64,000 nucleotides of DNA from JAZKFT01 sp040386335 (GTDB lineage Bacteria > Bacteroidota > Bacteroidia > Chitinophagales > Chitinophagaceae), in NCBI GenBank assembly GCA_040386335.1, contig JAZKFT010000026.1:1-64000 (forward strand). Reading direction: 5' to 3'. The translations under genes and the position numbers were made by a program. The notes under the pieces are model-generated. The model was given only the letters and a program-made list of their open reading frames with translations. It was not told the DNA's origin and made no database searches. Positions 36,154 through 47,200 of the stretch are shown here, one piece after another; position 1 is the first letter of the stretch, and each line of letters begins with the position of its first letter.

Positions 36154-37167
36154 ATGAAAAAGTACACCGCTATAATTTGTTTGTCATTATTGTTTTCGGG
36201 TTTAACCATAAGTATTTCCGGGCAAAAAAATAACACCCCCGCACCCAAACCGGTTTATAGCGACCCCGTTTTTGACGGTGCCGCTGATCCGGTCATCGTC
36301 TGGAATGCGGAGAAAAAGAAGTGGTGGATGTTCTATACTAACCGCCGTGCCGCCATGGCCGATACCACCGGGGTGGCCTGGGTGCATGGAACGGCTATTG
36401 GCATCGCAGAATCTAAAGATGGCAAAATATGGAAGTACAAAGACACTGCCGATATCAATTGCAGAATGGACAGCGGATATACCTTCTGGGCTCCGGAGAT
36501 CATCGCCCACAAAGGTTTGTATCATATGTACCTCACCTATGTGCCGGGTGTTTTTAAAGACTGGAACCATCCCCGTACGATCGTTCACCTCATTAGCAAA
36601 GATCTGCTGCATTGGAAATATGAGTCGGTTTTGCCATTGGTAAATAACAAAGTGATCGACGCCTGTGTGTACCGGATTTCAGATACAAGCTGGCGAATGT
36701 GGTATAATAATGAGAAGGATGGTAAGAGCATTTATTATGCAGATAGTAAGGATCCGTACCATTGGGTCGATAAAGGAAAAGCCATTGCCGCAAGAGGCGA
36801 GGGGCCTAAGGTTTTTACATGGAAAGAAAAATACTGGATGATCATAGACGCATGGAAGGGTATGGAGGTTTTTGCTTCTGATGATTTGCTGAACTGGACA
36901 AAGCAATCGCAACGCATCCTTGAAAGCCCGGGAAAAGGATTGGACGACCAGGCCATCGGCGGGCATTGCGATGTGATTGTAAACAACGACCGCGCCTACA
37001 TTTATTATTTCACACATCCTGGCCGGCGAAAAGACAAACCTGCTCCACGAGGAAGCTTTGAAGATAAGCGGAGTGTAATACAGGTAGCCGAATTGAAATA
37101 TGTAGATGGCGAAATTGTTTGCGATAGGGATGAGCCGGTAAGCATTAACCTGAAAAGCGGCCGGTAA
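36154..37167 (+). CDS. GH43 family glycoside hydrolase
   Basis: A 337-residue exported propeller with a signal peptide (about 1-23). The three expected carboxylates are seen: Asp in DGAADPVIVWNAEKK (base), Asp in NKVIDACVYRISD (modulator) and Glu in AARGEGPKVFTWKEK (acid). WAPEIIAHKGLYHMYLTY is the typical second-blade sequence. It is likely an arabinofuranosidase or a related exo-enzyme, but the subfamily cannot be settled by eye. It is followed 41 bases later by the GH115 gene, and cooperation on acidic arabinogalactan side chains is plausible. Confidence 0.87.
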   Translation: MKKYTAIICLSLLFSGLTISISGQKNNTPAPKPVYSDPVFDGAADPVIVWNAEKKKWWMFYTNRRAAMADTTGVAWVHGTAIGIAESKDGKIWKYKDTADINCRMDSGYTFWAPEIIAHKGLYHMYLTYVPGVFKDWNHPRTIVHLISKDLLHWKYESVLPLVNNKVIDACVYRISDTSWRMWYNNEKDGKSIYYADSKDPYHWVDKGKAIAARGEGPKVFTWKEKYWMIIDAWKGMEVFASDDLLNWTKQSQRILESPGKGLDDQAIGGHCDVIVNNDRAYIYYFTHPGRRKDKPAPRGSFEDKRSVIQVAELKYVDGEIVCDRDEPVSINLKSGR

Positions 37168-37207
37168 TTTTTTAACCCGGATTTGCTTCATCAATAAATG
37201 GACTAAG

Positions 37208-39649
37208 TTGAAAAAAGTTATAATACTAGTTGTTGGGTTTTCATTTTTTTCTTTCCTGGTTGCCGCACAGGTAAGGCCCGTAAAAGCGATACAAATCGTT
37301 TCAGCTCCTAACCCCGGGTCTTTTCCGCTTGTTAAGGAAAAAAATGTTTGTCCAGTTCTTTTGGATGCCGCGGATTCTAAAGTTGTAAATATTGCCGCTA
37401 ATGCATTTGCTTCGGATATGGAATTGATAAGCGATGTGAAACCAGCTATTATTTCGGAAGTTCAAAGCAATAGCAGTTATGTAGTCATTGCAGGAACTAT
37501 TGGTCAGTCTTCTTTTATTGACGCACTAATCAGGACAAAAAAATTAGATGTAGCTGCCGTCAAATCAAAATGGGAATCCTTTATCGTTACTACCATTAAT
37601 GCGCCACTGAAGGGCGTTAAACAAGCATTGGTGATTGCAGGCAGCGACGCCCGTGGTACGGCCTACGGTTTGCTGGAACTTTCCCGTGCCGCCGGAATTT
37701 CTCCCTGGGTATGGTGGGCAGATGCCATGCCTGCAAAACAAAAAATACTTTCTGTTTTGCCTGGTACATTTACCAGCAAGGAACCTTCTGTAAAGTATCG
37801 GGGCATCTTTATAAATGATGAAGACTGGGGCCTGCAACCATGGGCAGCAAAAACCTTTGAACCCGAGACTGGCGATATTGGGCCGAAAACCTATGCCAAA
37901 GTATTTGAACTGCTGTTGCGATTAAGGGCCAATCTTATCTGGCCTGCGATGCACCCATCCACAAAAGCTTTTTTTTCTATACCCGGCAATACAAAAGTGG
38001 CGGAAGATTATGCGATCGTAATTGGTAGTTCGCATGCGGAACCCATGCTACGTAACAACGTTGGTGAATGGAATGAAAAGGCAATGGGCGAATTCAACTT
38101 TGTCGCAAATCATGATACTATTTATCGTTATTGGGAAGATCGGGTAAAACAGAGCAAAGCCATTAATGCAATTTATACATTGGGTATTCGTGGTGTGCAC
38201 GATAGCAAAATGCTTGGTGCCAATACCATGCAGGAGCAGAAACAAGTAATGGATAAAGCAGTGAAGGAACAACGGAACATGTTAATCAACCATGTTAATC
38301 CCGAAATCACTAAAGTGCCACAGGCATTTATTCCTTACAAAGAAGTGCAGGATATTTATGATGCTGGTTTTGAAGTGCCGGATGATGTTACGCTTGTGTG
38401 GTGTGACGATAATTACGGCTACATCAAACATTTTCCGAACGAAAAAGAACGGAGCCGCAAAGGGGGCAACGGCGTGTACTATCATATTTCATACTGGGGC
38501 AGGCCGCATGATTATTTGTGGCTGGCAACCACCCATCCTGCACAAGTTTACACCCAAATGCGAATGGCCTACTATAAAGGTGCTAAAGACATGTGGGTGG
38601 TAAATGTTGGAGACATTAAACCGGCAGAGTATTTAACAGAGCTATTCCTGGATATGGGATGGAATATGGATGCCATAGAAAATAACAGTAAAGGCCTGGA
38701 CAAACATTTGCAGACCTGGCTGGCCAGAGAGTTTGGTACAACCAGTGCAAAAGATATTCTGCCACTGATGAACGAATATTACCGGTTGGCTTACATCCGA
38801 AAACCCGAATTTATGGGAGCCACCCGTACAGAAGAAAGCGACCCCAAATATAAAATTGTAACGGATCTTCCCTGGACTGAGGCAGCTATTTACCAGCGGT
38901 TGAAGGAATATGAATCAATTGAAAAAAAGACTTTTCAAATTTCAAAACGCATATCGCCAGCAAAACAAGATAGCTGGTTTCAGTTGGTTGAATACCCTGT
39001 GAGAGGAGCCGCAGCTATGAATCAAAAATTGTTATATGCACAATTGGCGCGGCATGAAAAGGCGGATTGGAAATTAAGTGATAATGCGTATGATACCATT
39101 GAGGCCCTTAACAATAAATATAACCAACTCGGCAATAGCAAGTGGCACCACATAATGGATTTTAAGCCGAGAAGACTGGCTGTATATGATAAGGCAGTGC
39201 ATACTATAATAGATAAGCCATTAGTGAAAGAAGTAAAGCCGGTTCTTGAATTTAATGGAGCAGGCTATCAAAAATTTACCGGACAAAAGCCAACTGCTTA
39301 TGGTTTAGGTTACCAGCGGGGTGCTGTAAGTTTAGCCAAAGGAGCTGCTGTTTATTTTGATTGTACCATTGGCAACACCGACTCAATAAGTATTGTCACC
39401 TCCTTTGCTCCAAATCACCCGGTAGACGGAACTAAAATTCGTTACAAAGTTCAACTGGATAATGCGCCTGCCGTGATGGTTGATTACAGCACACAGGGTA
39501 GAAGCGAGGAGTGGAAAAATAATGTATTGACCAACCAGGCCATTCGTACCACAAAGCATTTAGTGGCTAAACCCGGAAAGCATACTGTAAAAATTACAGC
39601 GGTAGATGAAGGTGTGATATTGGACCAGGTAAAAATATTTTTAAAATAG
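37208..39649 (+). CDS. GH115 alpha-glucuronidase-type enzyme
   Basis: An 813-residue exported enzyme of family GH115, which removes (4-O-methyl-)glucuronic acid from side chains. In order: signal peptide (1-20), an N-terminal domain (about 25-180) with VIAGSDARGTAYGLLELSRA, the TIM-barrel catalytic domain (about 190-480) with RGIFINDEDWGLQPWA, VWCDDNYGYIKHFPNEKE and YYHISYWGRPHDYLWLATTH, a helical domain and a C-terminal beta domain. All are family hallmarks. The start is TTG at 37208, which gives a proper signal peptide. Known substrates are glucuronoxylan and arabinogalactan; the pectic context favours arabinogalactan. Confidence 0.94.
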   Translation: MKKVIILVVGFSFFSFLVAAQVRPVKAIQIVSAPNPGSFPLVKEKNVCPVLLDAADSKVVNIAANAFASDMELISDVKPAIISEVQSNSSYVVIAGTIGQSSFIDALIRTKKLDVAAVKSKWESFIVTTINAPLKGVKQALVIAGSDARGTAYGLLELSRAAGISPWVWWADAMPAKQKILSVLPGTFTSKEPSVKYRGIFINDEDWGLQPWAAKTFEPETGDIGPKTYAKVFELLLRLRANLIWPAMHPSTKAFFSIPGNTKVAEDYAIVIGSSHAEPMLRNNVGEWNEKAMGEFNFVANHDTIYRYWEDRVKQSKAINAIYTLGIRGVHDSKMLGANTMQEQKQVMDKAVKEQRNMLINHVNPEITKVPQAFIPYKEVQDIYDAGFEVPDDVTLVWCDDNYGYIKHFPNEKERSRKGGNGVYYHISYWGRPHDYLWLATTHPAQVYTQMRMAYYKGAKDMWVVNVGDIKPAEYLTELFLDMGWNMDAIENNSKGLDKHLQTWLAREFGTTSAKDILPLMNEYYRLAYIRKPEFMGATRTEESDPKYKIVTDLPWTEAAIYQRLKEYESIEKKTFQISKRISPAKQDSWFQLVEYPVRGAAAMNQKLLYAQLARHEKADWKLSDNAYDTIEALNNKYNQLGNSKWHHIMDFKPRRLAVYDKAVHTIIDKPLVKEVKPVLEFNGAGYQKFTGQKPTAYGLGYQRGAVSLAKGAAVYFDCTIGNTDSISIVTSFAPNHPVDGTKIRYKVQLDNAPAVMVDYSTQGRSEEWKNNVLTNQAIRTTKHLVAKPGKHTVKITAVDEGVILDQVKIFLK

Positions 39650-39748
39650 AGACATTGTCGTTGAAGTGTTCCACAATAATCGGGATGTTCGATTTATCGC
39701 AGCAATGTTTTATCAGGGTGCAAAAGATTGTCCGTAAAATTATAGAAA

Positions 39749-41149
39749 ATGAAAAAAAGTTATTTGTTCGTCATTTGCATGATGTTGTTGCTTTCAATTT
39801 GTAGCGAGGCACAAAAGGTAGCAAGCAACATGAAAGATCCCTGGTTGCAATTAAAAGGGATATTGGCAAAAATTAAAGCACCTGTTTTTCCCAAAAAGGA
39901 TTTCGTAATAACAAAATACGGTGCGGTTGGTAACGGCACAACGGACTGTAGCAGGGCCATTAAAACTGCCATTGAAACATGCAGCAAAGCTGGTGGTGGC
40001 CGTGTAGTAGTGCCCCCGGGGAAATATTATACCGGCCCGGTGTATCTTAAAAGCAATGTGAACCTGCACCTGCAAAAAGGGGCCACACTATTATTTTCAA
40101 CAAAACCCGACGATTACCTGCCGCTGGTGTACACCCGGTGGGAAGGGGTGGAGCTGATGAACTACTCTCCGCTGGTATATGCATACAAAGAAAAAAATAT
40201 TGCCATCACAGGTGAAGGCATATTAGATGGGCAGGCATCTAACAATAATTGGTGGCCCTGGAAAGGCCGTAAAGACCATGGCTGGGTGGAGGGTACACCC
40301 AACCAAACTGACAACGATAAAAGAGCCGCCCTGTTTAATATGGCGGAAAACAATGTGCCGGTTAAGGATAGAAATTTTGGGGATGGTTTTTACCTGCGTC
40401 CACAGTTTGTGCAGCCCTATTTGTGCACCAATGTTTTAATTGAAGGCGTTACTGTTACCAATTCGCCCATGTGGGTATTGAACCCCGTATTGTGTGACAA
40501 CGTTACAATTCATAAAGTCAGAATAGATAGCGATGGCCCTAACAGTGATGGATGCGACCCTGAATCCTGTAAAAATGTGTTGATTAAGGAATGTTACTTT
40601 AATACCGGTGATGATTGTATTGCCCTTAAATCAGGACGGAACGCCGATGGCAGAAGAATAAACATTCCATGCGAAAATATTGTGATACAAAATTGCACTA
40701 TGGCCAATGGGCATGGTGGCGTAGTAATTGGTAGTGAAATTTCTGGTGGTGTTAAAAATGTATTTGCAGAAAATTGTAAAATGAGCAGTCCTAATTTAGA
40801 TAGGGCACTTCGCATAAAAACAAATACTGCAAGGGGCGGCACAATTGAAAATATCTACATGCGGAATACTGAGGTGGGCCAGGTAAAAGAAGAGGCCATT
40901 ATTATAACGATGTACTATGAAGACAAAGGGAATTTTATGCCAATAATCCGCAATGTTGTAGTTGAAAATATGACGGTTGAAAAAGGGGGGAAACAGGGCG
41001 TTGTTTTAGAAGGTTATGAAGCATCGCCGGTTGAAAACATTCGCTTCACCAATGTCAAAATAAACAATGTGAAAGTACCCGTAAAGTCTTCGAACGTAAA
41101 GAACATCGTTTGGGAAAATAGTTTTATTAACGGAGAAAAAATAAAGTAG
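39749..41149 (+). CDS. GH28 exo-polygalacturonase-type enzyme
   Basis: A 466-residue exported beta-helix enzyme with all canonical GH28 motifs: NSDGCDPESC, TGDDCIALKSGRNADG, NGHGGVVIGSEISGG and LDRALRIKTNTARGG. KFGD-type spacing and the GRNADGR insert are usual in bacterial exo-acting polygalacturonases. The signal peptide covers about 1-20. It would release galacturonic acid from homogalacturonan or rhamnogalacturonan fragments. The GH2 gene starts 6 bases after the stop, so the two are co-translated. Confidence 0.94.
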   Translation: MKKSYLFVICMMLLLSICSEAQKVASNMKDPWLQLKGILAKIKAPVFPKKDFVITKYGAVGNGTTDCSRAIKTAIETCSKAGGGRVVVPPGKYYTGPVYLKSNVNLHLQKGATLLFSTKPDDYLPLVYTRWEGVELMNYSPLVYAYKEKNIAITGEGILDGQASNNNWWPWKGRKDHGWVEGTPNQTDNDKRAALFNMAENNVPVKDRNFGDGFYLRPQFVQPYLCTNVLIEGVTVTNSPMWVLNPVLCDNVTIHKVRIDSDGPNSDGCDPESCKNVLIKECYFNTGDDCIALKSGRNADGRRINIPCENIVIQNCTMANGHGGVVIGSEISGGVKNVFAENCKMSSPNLDRALRIKTNTARGGTIENIYMRNTEVGQVKEEAIIITMYYEDKGNFMPIIRNVVVENMTVEKGGKQGVVLEGYEASPVENIRFTNVKINNVKVPVKSSNVKNIVWENSFINGEKIK

Positions 41150-41155
41150 CAGGAT

Positions 41156-44008
41156 ATGAAATTCAAAATGTTATTGGTGCTGGGTTGTTTAACCTTGCAC
41201 TCCTTTGCCCAGCAAAAGCAGATTCAGTATTTAAGTGGTACCGATGCCGCTCACACCGTTCAATGGGATTTTATGTGTACTGCAGGTCGCAACAGTGGCG
41301 CATGGAGCAAAATTCAGGTACCCAGTTGCTGGGAGCAGCAGGGTTTTGGCAATTATAATTATGGTCGTGATTATAAAACCAACGGCAAAAATTTTCGTTT
41401 TTATGATGAGAAGGGTATGTACAAATATTCCTTTAAAGTAGCCCCATCATGGAAAGGGAAAAACATCAACATTGTCTTTGATGGCAGCATGACGGATACC
41501 GAGGTAAAAATAAATGGTAAGCCTGCGGGCACCATTCACCAGGGGGCTTTTTATCGTTTTAAATATGATATCACTTCTTTATTAAATTACGACAAGCCAA
41601 ACACACTGGAAGTAACGGTAAGCAAAATGAGCGCCGATGCAAGTGTGAACAATGCAGAGCGCTTAGCTGACTATTGGGTATTTGGTGGCATTTTTCGGCC
41701 GGTATTTTTGGAGGCTACCCCAAAACAGTTTATAGATTATGTAGGCATCGATGCAAAAGCCGACGGCAAATTTGCCATGCAGGTATGGACTAAAAATCTA
41801 ACCGCCAAAACCACTGTTGTTACAACGATCACAGATGCCAATAAAAAAGTGATTCAGAAAATAGCTGCCCCGGTTGATCAGAATGCTGACAACATAGTAG
41901 TAAACGCACAAGTTGCAAATATTAAAACATGGACATCTGAAACTCCCAACTTGTACAATGCCAATGTGGTGTTGCAGGATGCCGCAGGAAAAAAGCTGTA
42001 TGAACTAAATGAAAAATTCGGCTTCCGAACCATTGAAGTAAGATACGGACAGGGCATTTACATCAACGGATCACAGGTAAAAATGAAAGGTGCCAACCGC
42101 CATTGCTGGTGGCCCGAAACCGCAAGGGCTATGACTGAAGCGCAGCAATTGCAGGATGCCCTCATCATAAAGGAAATGAACATGAATGCCGTGCGGTGCT
42201 CACACTATCCGCCGGATAAGTATTTTTTACAACTCTGCGATAGCCTGGGCATTTATGTGCTGGATGAACTGGCCGGCTGGCAAAAATGGTACTCAACTAA
42301 AGCTGGGGAGCCATTGGTGAAAGAACTGGTGTTAAGAGACCTTAATCATCCGTCTATTATTTTTTGGGATAATGGAAATGAAGGTGGTACCAATAAAGAA
42401 CTGGATGATGATTTTGTAAAATGGGATTTTCAGAAACGCCCTGTCATTCATCCGCATCACAGACCTGGTAATCAGATCAACGGAATAGACTGTAATCACT
42501 ACGAAGACTATTACAGCACACAAAAAATACTGAACGATTCACTTATTTACATGCCAACAGAGATGTTGCATGCGCAGGATGATGGGGGAGCCGGAGCAGC
42601 TATGGAAGATTTTTGGAACCTGCATTGGAAGTCGCAAAAAAGTGGTGGCGTATTTATTTGGGCTTTGGTAGATGAAGCCATTGTACGTACCGATCTTAAC
42701 AATGCTTTGGATGCAAACGGCTTAAATGCAAACGACGGTATTCTTGGCCCACACCGCGAAAAAGAGGGCAGTTATTATGCACTTCGCGAAATTTTTTCAC
42801 CCATAAAATTGAATATGCCGGTAGAATTGCCTGAAAATTTCAACGGGCAAATTGCACTGGATAACCGCTTTCATTTTCTCAACGCCAATCAATGTACTTT
42901 TCATTGGGCATTAGTCAATTATAGCAAACCCTTCGACAGGTTTGATGGTTATGTGGTGCAACAAAAAGGCACAATAACAGCACCGGATATTGCTGCGACA
43001 AAGCAAGGCACGCTTCAAATAAACTTGCCAGCTGATTATAAAAATTACGATGCATTGGTCCTTGTTGCAAAAGATAATTTTGGCAAAGATTTGTACAAGT
43101 GGACGAGCAAAATAAAAACCAATCAATCCATCATCAGCAATTTTGTAACCACTAAAACAGATGCGGTTGCAGTTAAAGAAACCGATACAGTATACACCAT
43201 TTCCGGTGGCGATGTGAGCATTACACTCGATAAGAAAACGGGCATTCTTGTTACCACAAAAAATACAACAAACGATTATATATTGTCGTTTAACAATGGG
43301 CCTGTGGTAGTGAAAGGCACTGCTGCAGTGGAAAGCAGCAAAACTTACAAGGATGCAAATGAGCAGGTTGTAGAATTTACTTACAGCGGCAGCATGAAGT
43401 ATACCAAATGGAAAATCAACAGCAGCGGTTGGGTAACCTTAGAATATGAATACAATGCCGAAGGCGATTTGCCCTATGCAGGGATCAGTTTTAATTACCC
43501 TGAAAACTATGTGCTATCAAGTCGCTGGTTGGGCAAAGGCCCGAGCCGCCAATGGAAAAACCGCACGGCTGGTACGCCGGTAAATGTGTGGCAGAATATT
43601 TATAACAATACGCACACCGGCTATTCGCCTGTTGTGTACCCGGAGTTTAAAGGATACTATGGTGAAGTTAACTGGATGGAGTTGAGCACAGTAGAAGGTA
43701 AGTTATACATTGCCACTAAAGACAGTGGTTTATATGTGCGCTTGTTTGATTTTTATGCATTGAGTGCCGCCGGAAAACCACATCCGGAATTGCCCGTTGG
43801 TAATATTTCTTTTTTAGACGCAATTCCACCTATTGGTACCAAACTGGCTACCGGCCTCACTACCAACACAAGAGCCTATGGCCCGCAAAGCGAATTGAAT
43901 CATTTAAGTGGCAGTAAAAAGCGGACGCTATATTTTTATTTTGGTATGCCTAAAACAACTGATAGTAAAGAACAATATAGTAGGCCTGCGATTGATAATG
44001 TTTTTTAG
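41156..44008 (+). CDS. GH2 family glycoside hydrolase (beta-galactosidase-like)
   Basis: A 950-residue exported GH2 enzyme: signal peptide (about 1-18), sugar-binding jelly roll (VPSCWEQQGFGNYNYG, YWVFGGIFRPVFLEA), immunoglobulin-like domain, TIM barrel with MKGANRHCWWPETARAMTEA and VRCSHYPPDKYFLQLCDSLG, the acid/base Glu in FWDNGNEGGTNKE, and a likely nucleophile Glu in YMPTEMLHAQDDGGAG, followed by a C-terminal beta-galactosidase small-chain-like domain. The acid/base context differs from the WSLGNES of LacZ, as in many Bacteroidota GH2 enzymes. Beta-galactosidase on galactan or arabinogalactan is the best guess; beta-glucuronidase is less likely. Confidence 0.9.
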   Translation: MKFKMLLVLGCLTLHSFAQQKQIQYLSGTDAAHTVQWDFMCTAGRNSGAWSKIQVPSCWEQQGFGNYNYGRDYKTNGKNFRFYDEKGMYKYSFKVAPSWKGKNINIVFDGSMTDTEVKINGKPAGTIHQGAFYRFKYDITSLLNYDKPNTLEVTVSKMSADASVNNAERLADYWVFGGIFRPVFLEATPKQFIDYVGIDAKADGKFAMQVWTKNLTAKTTVVTTITDANKKVIQKIAAPVDQNADNIVVNAQVANIKTWTSETPNLYNANVVLQDAAGKKLYELNEKFGFRTIEVRYGQGIYINGSQVKMKGANRHCWWPETARAMTEAQQLQDALIIKEMNMNAVRCSHYPPDKYFLQLCDSLGIYVLDELAGWQKWYSTKAGEPLVKELVLRDLNHPSIIFWDNGNEGGTNKELDDDFVKWDFQKRPVIHPHHRPGNQINGIDCNHYEDYYSTQKILNDSLIYMPTEMLHAQDDGGAGAAMEDFWNLHWKSQKSGGVFIWALVDEAIVRTDLNNALDANGLNANDGILGPHREKEGSYYALREIFSPIKLNMPVELPENFNGQIALDNRFHFLNANQCTFHWALVNYSKPFDRFDGYVVQQKGTITAPDIAATKQGTLQINLPADYKNYDALVLVAKDNFGKDLYKWTSKIKTNQSIISNFVTTKTDAVAVKETDTVYTISGGDVSITLDKKTGILVTTKNTTNDYILSFNNGPVVVKGTAAVESSKTYKDANEQVVEFTYSGSMKYTKWKINSSGWVTLEYEYNAEGDLPYAGISFNYPENYVLSSRWLGKGPSRQWKNRTAGTPVNVWQNIYNNTHTGYSPVVYPEFKGYYGEVNWMELSTVEGKLYIATKDSGLYVRLFDFYALSAAGKPHPELPVGNISFLDAIPPIGTKLATGLTTNTRAYGPQSELNHLSGSKKRTLYFYFGMPKTTDSKEQYSRPAIDNVF

Positions 44009-44087
44009 GGTTAGAGGTGTAAGGTTGAAGGTGTAGGGCGTAAGGAATAGGGTTCAGGAACTTGGTATTTCGACGACCGTCGTCGAA
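44006..44087. repeat. G-rich low-complexity array and short hairpin
   Basis: From the stop codon of the GH2 gene, units of the form TAGGGTTAGAGGTGTAAGG recur with variation to about 44058. A hairpin TTCGACGA-CCG-TCGTCGAA follows at 44069-44087. The array has the same stop-codon-hugging layout as the repeats at 5101, 32908 and 52458, with unrelated sequence. Confidence 0.65.
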
Positions 44088-44119
44088 TTGATAAGATACT
44101 TAGACATTAAGTGGTGTTG

Positions 44120-44154
44120 CCCCTCTCCGCGAGGAGAGGGGTTGGGGTGAGGCC
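44120..44154. repeat. CTCTCC palindromic repeat, copy 2
   Basis: CCCCTCTCC (44120-44128), loop GCGA, GGAGAGGGG (44133-44141), then TTGGGGTGAGGCC. It matches the copy at 33039-33074 in stem, loop and tail. Confidence 0.85.
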
Positions 44155-44218
44155 TAACTTCGCAGAGTGTGCAACTGGCCTTTATTTTTAAAATCAAAAC
44201 GAATTCAAAGTTTTTACC

Positions 44219-47200
44219 ATGCAAAAAGCAACTCTTCTCTTTCTCCTGTTTTTTGCCTTTGGATACAGCGCGGATGCCCGCCCTGCAGATACCACCCGGT
44301 ATTGGCATGGTATAGAACGGAGTCTACGTTATCAACCCGACGGAACAGATTTTGTAATCACAAACGGTAGCCGAAGGTTTACAAGAGCTTTATACGGGAC
44401 TAATACCGCCTTTCGGGTAGAGACTGGCGACCTGCCGGAGTTTGCCCTGTATATGCCGGGTATGGGTGGAAATTTTAAGTTGGGACTCGTGAACGGCGAT
44501 AGCAGCAAGTGGCTGATCAAAGCAAAAAAAATTACAGCAAGATACAGGCCCGGCAGCATGATCTATGATATTGAGGATGATATGTTGGGTAAAGGCGTGT
44601 TACACCTGTATGTGTTGGCGATGGCGGAAGCAGAAGGTGTTATCGTTAAAGCCATTTTTGAAAACATTTCAATCCCGGTGAAATTGGTTTGGGGTTTTGG
44701 CGGTGCCAGCGGCAAGAAATTTAGTCGCGATGGCGATATGGGCCCGGACCCCGAAAGTAGCTTTTACCTGAAACCAGAGTATTGTACAGACAACCGTTAC
44801 AGTATTGCACAAAACAGGTTCATCCTCAGCTATGGTAGCGGCCTGGTAACAGAATGGGATCCCTACGTAAACAAGAATTTTGCTACTGATACTGTAAAGA
44901 CGGAAAAGGTCGGCAAGGAGCAGGCATTGACTGGTATCGTTCCGCCAACTTCTGACGTTCATGTGGCTGATGCTGCACAGCAACAATCGCCTTTGGTGTT
45001 TTATCAATCCAAACAAAGCAAGACCCCGGCCATTACCGGTTCCCTGGATGTGAAAAATAACGAAACGTATTTTTTCGCCATTCAAAAGCCAGGGAATAGT
45101 AATGCATTGGCTTATTCAGGCTTGCAGGCTGCTTTTGAAAAAGCAGAAGCTGCGAGGAAGGCAATTGCTGAAAGAATCAAAATTAAAACACCCGACAAAT
45201 GGATCAACACGCTGGGCGGCGTATTGGGTATTGCTGCCGATGCTATATGGGAGAGCCCAACATTCATGCATGGATCCATCGGCTGGCGGATGCGGCTCAA
45301 CGGCTGGCGTGGGCCTTACGTAGCTGATGTACTTGGTTGGCACGACCGCGCAAAAACACATTTTAAGGCTTATTCTTTATCGCAGGTTACAAGTCCCCTG
45401 ACTGGGCCTGTGATCATGGATACGGCACTAAATCTTGCACGGTCCCTGGAGAAAATGGGTACCTCCATTTTTAGCAGCGGTTATATCAGCCGAAACCCCA
45501 ATGGCGATTTCAGACCGCACCATTACGATATGAACCTGGTGTATATCGACGGACTGATCCGTCATTTTTACTGGACCGGCGACCTGGCCTTTGCCAAAGA
45601 AATGTGGCCTGTCATCACCCGCCACCTGGCCTGGGAGAAACGCAATTTCGACAGCGACAATGATGGCTTGTATGATGCCTATGCCGCCATCTGGGCCAGC
45701 GATGCCTTACAGTATAGCGGTGGCGCTGTAACTCACTCCTCAGCCTACAATTACCTGGCAAATAAAGAGGCGGCTACCGTTGCCAAACTAATAGGTGAAG
45801 ATCCTTCAACATACGAAACCGAAGCTGCCAGGATCCTCGCTGCGATCAATAAAACATTGTGGATGCCTGCTGAAGGCTATTATGCAGAATTCAAAGATTT
45901 ATTAGGCAATAAAATGTTGCACAAAAGCCCTGCAGTATGGACAATGTATCATAGCCTCGATAGCCAGGTGCCAGATGCTTTCCAGGCATACCAGGCCATG
46001 AAATATGTGGATGATAAAATACCGCATATCCCCGTGCAGGCCAAAGGCCTGGATAGTAAGGGAGGGGCTGGCCCCCGCCCCGAATATCAGACTGTCAGCA
46101 CCAGCAACTGGATGCCCTACGACTGGAGCCTCAACAACGTGGCCACCGCCGAAGTAATGCACACCGCACTTGCCTACTGGCAGGCCGGCCGAAGCGAAAA
46201 GGCCTTTAATCTCTTCAAAAGCGAACTCCTCAGCACCATGTACCTCGGCGGCAGCCCCGGTAATATCGGCCAGATATCTTTTTACGATGCCGCAAGGGGA
46301 GAAGCTTACCGCGATTTTGCAGACCCTGTAGCCATGGCTTCAAGGAGTTTGGTAGAAGGTTTATTTGGCATCAGTCCCAATGCGCTGAAGGGGGAACTAA
46401 CAATTAAGCCCGGCTTTCCTTCTGAATGGAAAAATGCTTCCATCAATACACCTGATATTGCTTTTGATTTTAAGCGGAATGGCCTGGAGGATAGCTATTC
46501 CATCATTCCCGTCTTTCCAAAAAAAATGAGGCTGAAATTGTTATTGCAGGCAAATGGGACGTCGGTAAAAGCGGTAACTGTAAATGGTAAAAACATTAGC
46601 TGGAGAAACCTGGATGATGCCATCGGCTGGCCGATGGTAGAATTGGACATAGAACCACAGGCCAAATACCAGGTGAAGATTGTCTGGCAGGGGAAATTGG
46701 CGCCTATGTCATTTTCAGAAGATTTTTTAAAGGGAAGTACCATTAACGAACGTTTGACTTCCGGAACAATGGGTAAGGTATTTGATCCGCAACATGTCCT
46801 GGAAAATGAACAGGTAAGGAATAATACCCTTGTCGGAAAATTAATTGCTGAAACAGGTATGCATAGTGCTTTTGTTCAAATAAAAGAGGGTGCATTTACC
46901 TGGTGGCAGCCCATTCAATTTTTGGTGAAAGATGCTGTAGAGATTATTAAACTGGAAGGTTCCGATGATGGGTACCAGGTAATAAATAATACAGGCGTTT
47001 CAAAAGAGGCGATGATCACTATTAACCCAGGGGACAATGGTTCTACCGCACCATGGACCGCAAAACCATTTGTCAATACTTCTTATAGTGGGATCGGGTC
47101 GGGTAATGTAATTCCCGGGACTAATATTGTAACCGTTTCGTGGTCAGATTCAACAGTTAGCAAAAAAATAGTGAACTGGAAGTCAACACGTAAAATGCCA

